Source: Verrucomicrobiota bacterium
Lineage (GTDB): Bacteria > Verrucomicrobiota > Verrucomicrobiia > Verrucomicrobiales > Verrucomicrobiaceae
Direction: 5' to 3'
Assembly: GCA_023429545.1 (NCBI GenBank)
Contig: JAEYUU010000303.1
Span: 1-7,299, forward strand
Length of the DNA: 7,299 nucleotides
The notes beneath the pieces are model-generated. The model saw only the letters and a list, made by a program, of their open reading frames with translations. It was not told the DNA's origin and did not search any database. Below, piece after piece: positions 7,184-7,299 of the stretch (the stretch's first letter is position 1; the number at the start of each line of letters is the position of its first letter). Position numbers and translations under genes: made by a program.

Positions 7184-7299
7184 ATGCAAACCACCTTCAC
7201 TCCTGCCGACCTCCGCCGTTCCGTCATCGCCGTGCCGCCGCTGTGCCGGGACGCCGATTTCAAGGCGGATGCCGCCCAGAATGCCAGGCTCATCAAGCA
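7184..7299 (+). CDS. Probable dihydrodipicolinate-synthase-family aldolase (N-terminal 38 codons, runs off right edge)
   Basis: An ATG at 7184 opens a frame that continues to the window edge. The visible residues, beginning MQTTFTPADLRRSVIAVPPL and continuing with CRDADFKADAAQNARLIK, match the usual opening of DapA-fold (DHDPS/N-acetylneuraminate lyase) aldolases. In these a first strand ending in a PP or TP pair comes before a helix with the pattern xxN..LI. The catalytic Tyr and Schiff-base Lys would lie outside the window. Members of this family split or dehydrate 2-keto-3-deoxy sugar acids, so it would suit the product of the dehydratase at 2118-3848, but true dihydrodipicolinate synthase or another aldolase cannot be excluded from so short a piece. 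The gene is 112 bases past the nirV-sco stop on the same strand. Confidence 0.6.
   Translation, partial: MQTTFTPADLRRSVIAVPPLCRDADFKADAAQNARLIK

Noticed and set aside
1..7299. CRISPR arrays, tRNA or rRNA genes, insertion sequences and att sites
   Set aside because: Reading through the window showed no repeat-spacer arrays, no cloverleaf-like sequence, no transposase motif and no paired terminal repeats.

Overview
The window is GC-rich, fully bacterial and densely coded. The likely source is an environmental bacterium with a periplasm and respiratory denitrification capacity. The proteins have the look of Verrucomicrobiota or another PVC-group member, but this is an impression from protein style and gene mix. 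No rRNA or marker gene is present to prove it. None of the seven assigned start codons has a recognisable Shine-Dalgarno sequence.

Layout. Positions 1-1070 carry two genes on the minus strand: an NAD(P)-dependent short-chain dehydrogenase/reductase (339-1070) followed by a putative alpha/beta-hydrolase esterase (321 down to the left edge, truncated). A 99-base divergent gap separates them from plus-strand genes: a stand-alone RlmI/RlmK-type SAM-dependent methyltransferase (1170-2069), then an IlvD/Edd-family sugar-acid dehydratase closest to L-arabinonate dehydratase (2118-3848). A 365-base non-coding stretch follows. After it come a copper nitrite reductase of the AniA type with a C-terminal cytochrome c domain (4214-5794) and, two bases later, a two-domain periplasmic protein joining a NirV-like formylglycine-generating-enzyme fold to an SCO1/SenC copper-chaperone fold (5797-7071). 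The right edge holds the first 38 codons of a probable dihydrodipicolinate-synthase-family aldolase (from 7184).

How the genes fit together. The nirK and nirV-sco pair is a compact module for reducing nitrite to nitric oxide. NirK holds the copper sites and its own haem domain for electron entry. The SCO domain next to it is the obvious candidate for copper delivery or copper-site thiol redox care, and the NirV-like domain is a long-known nirK companion of uncertain function. The flanking sugar-acid dehydratase and DHDPS-family aldolase would make sense as consecutive steps of non-phosphorylative sugar-acid breakdown (dehydration to a 2-keto-3-deoxy acid, then aldol cleavage). The nitrite reductase module lies between them. 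The SDR and esterase could serve the same sugar or sugar-acid metabolism, but their substrates cannot be read from sequence.

The most noteworthy item is the fused NirV-SCO protein, whose FGE half seems to lack the two copper-binding catalytic cysteines of true formylglycine-generating enzymes.
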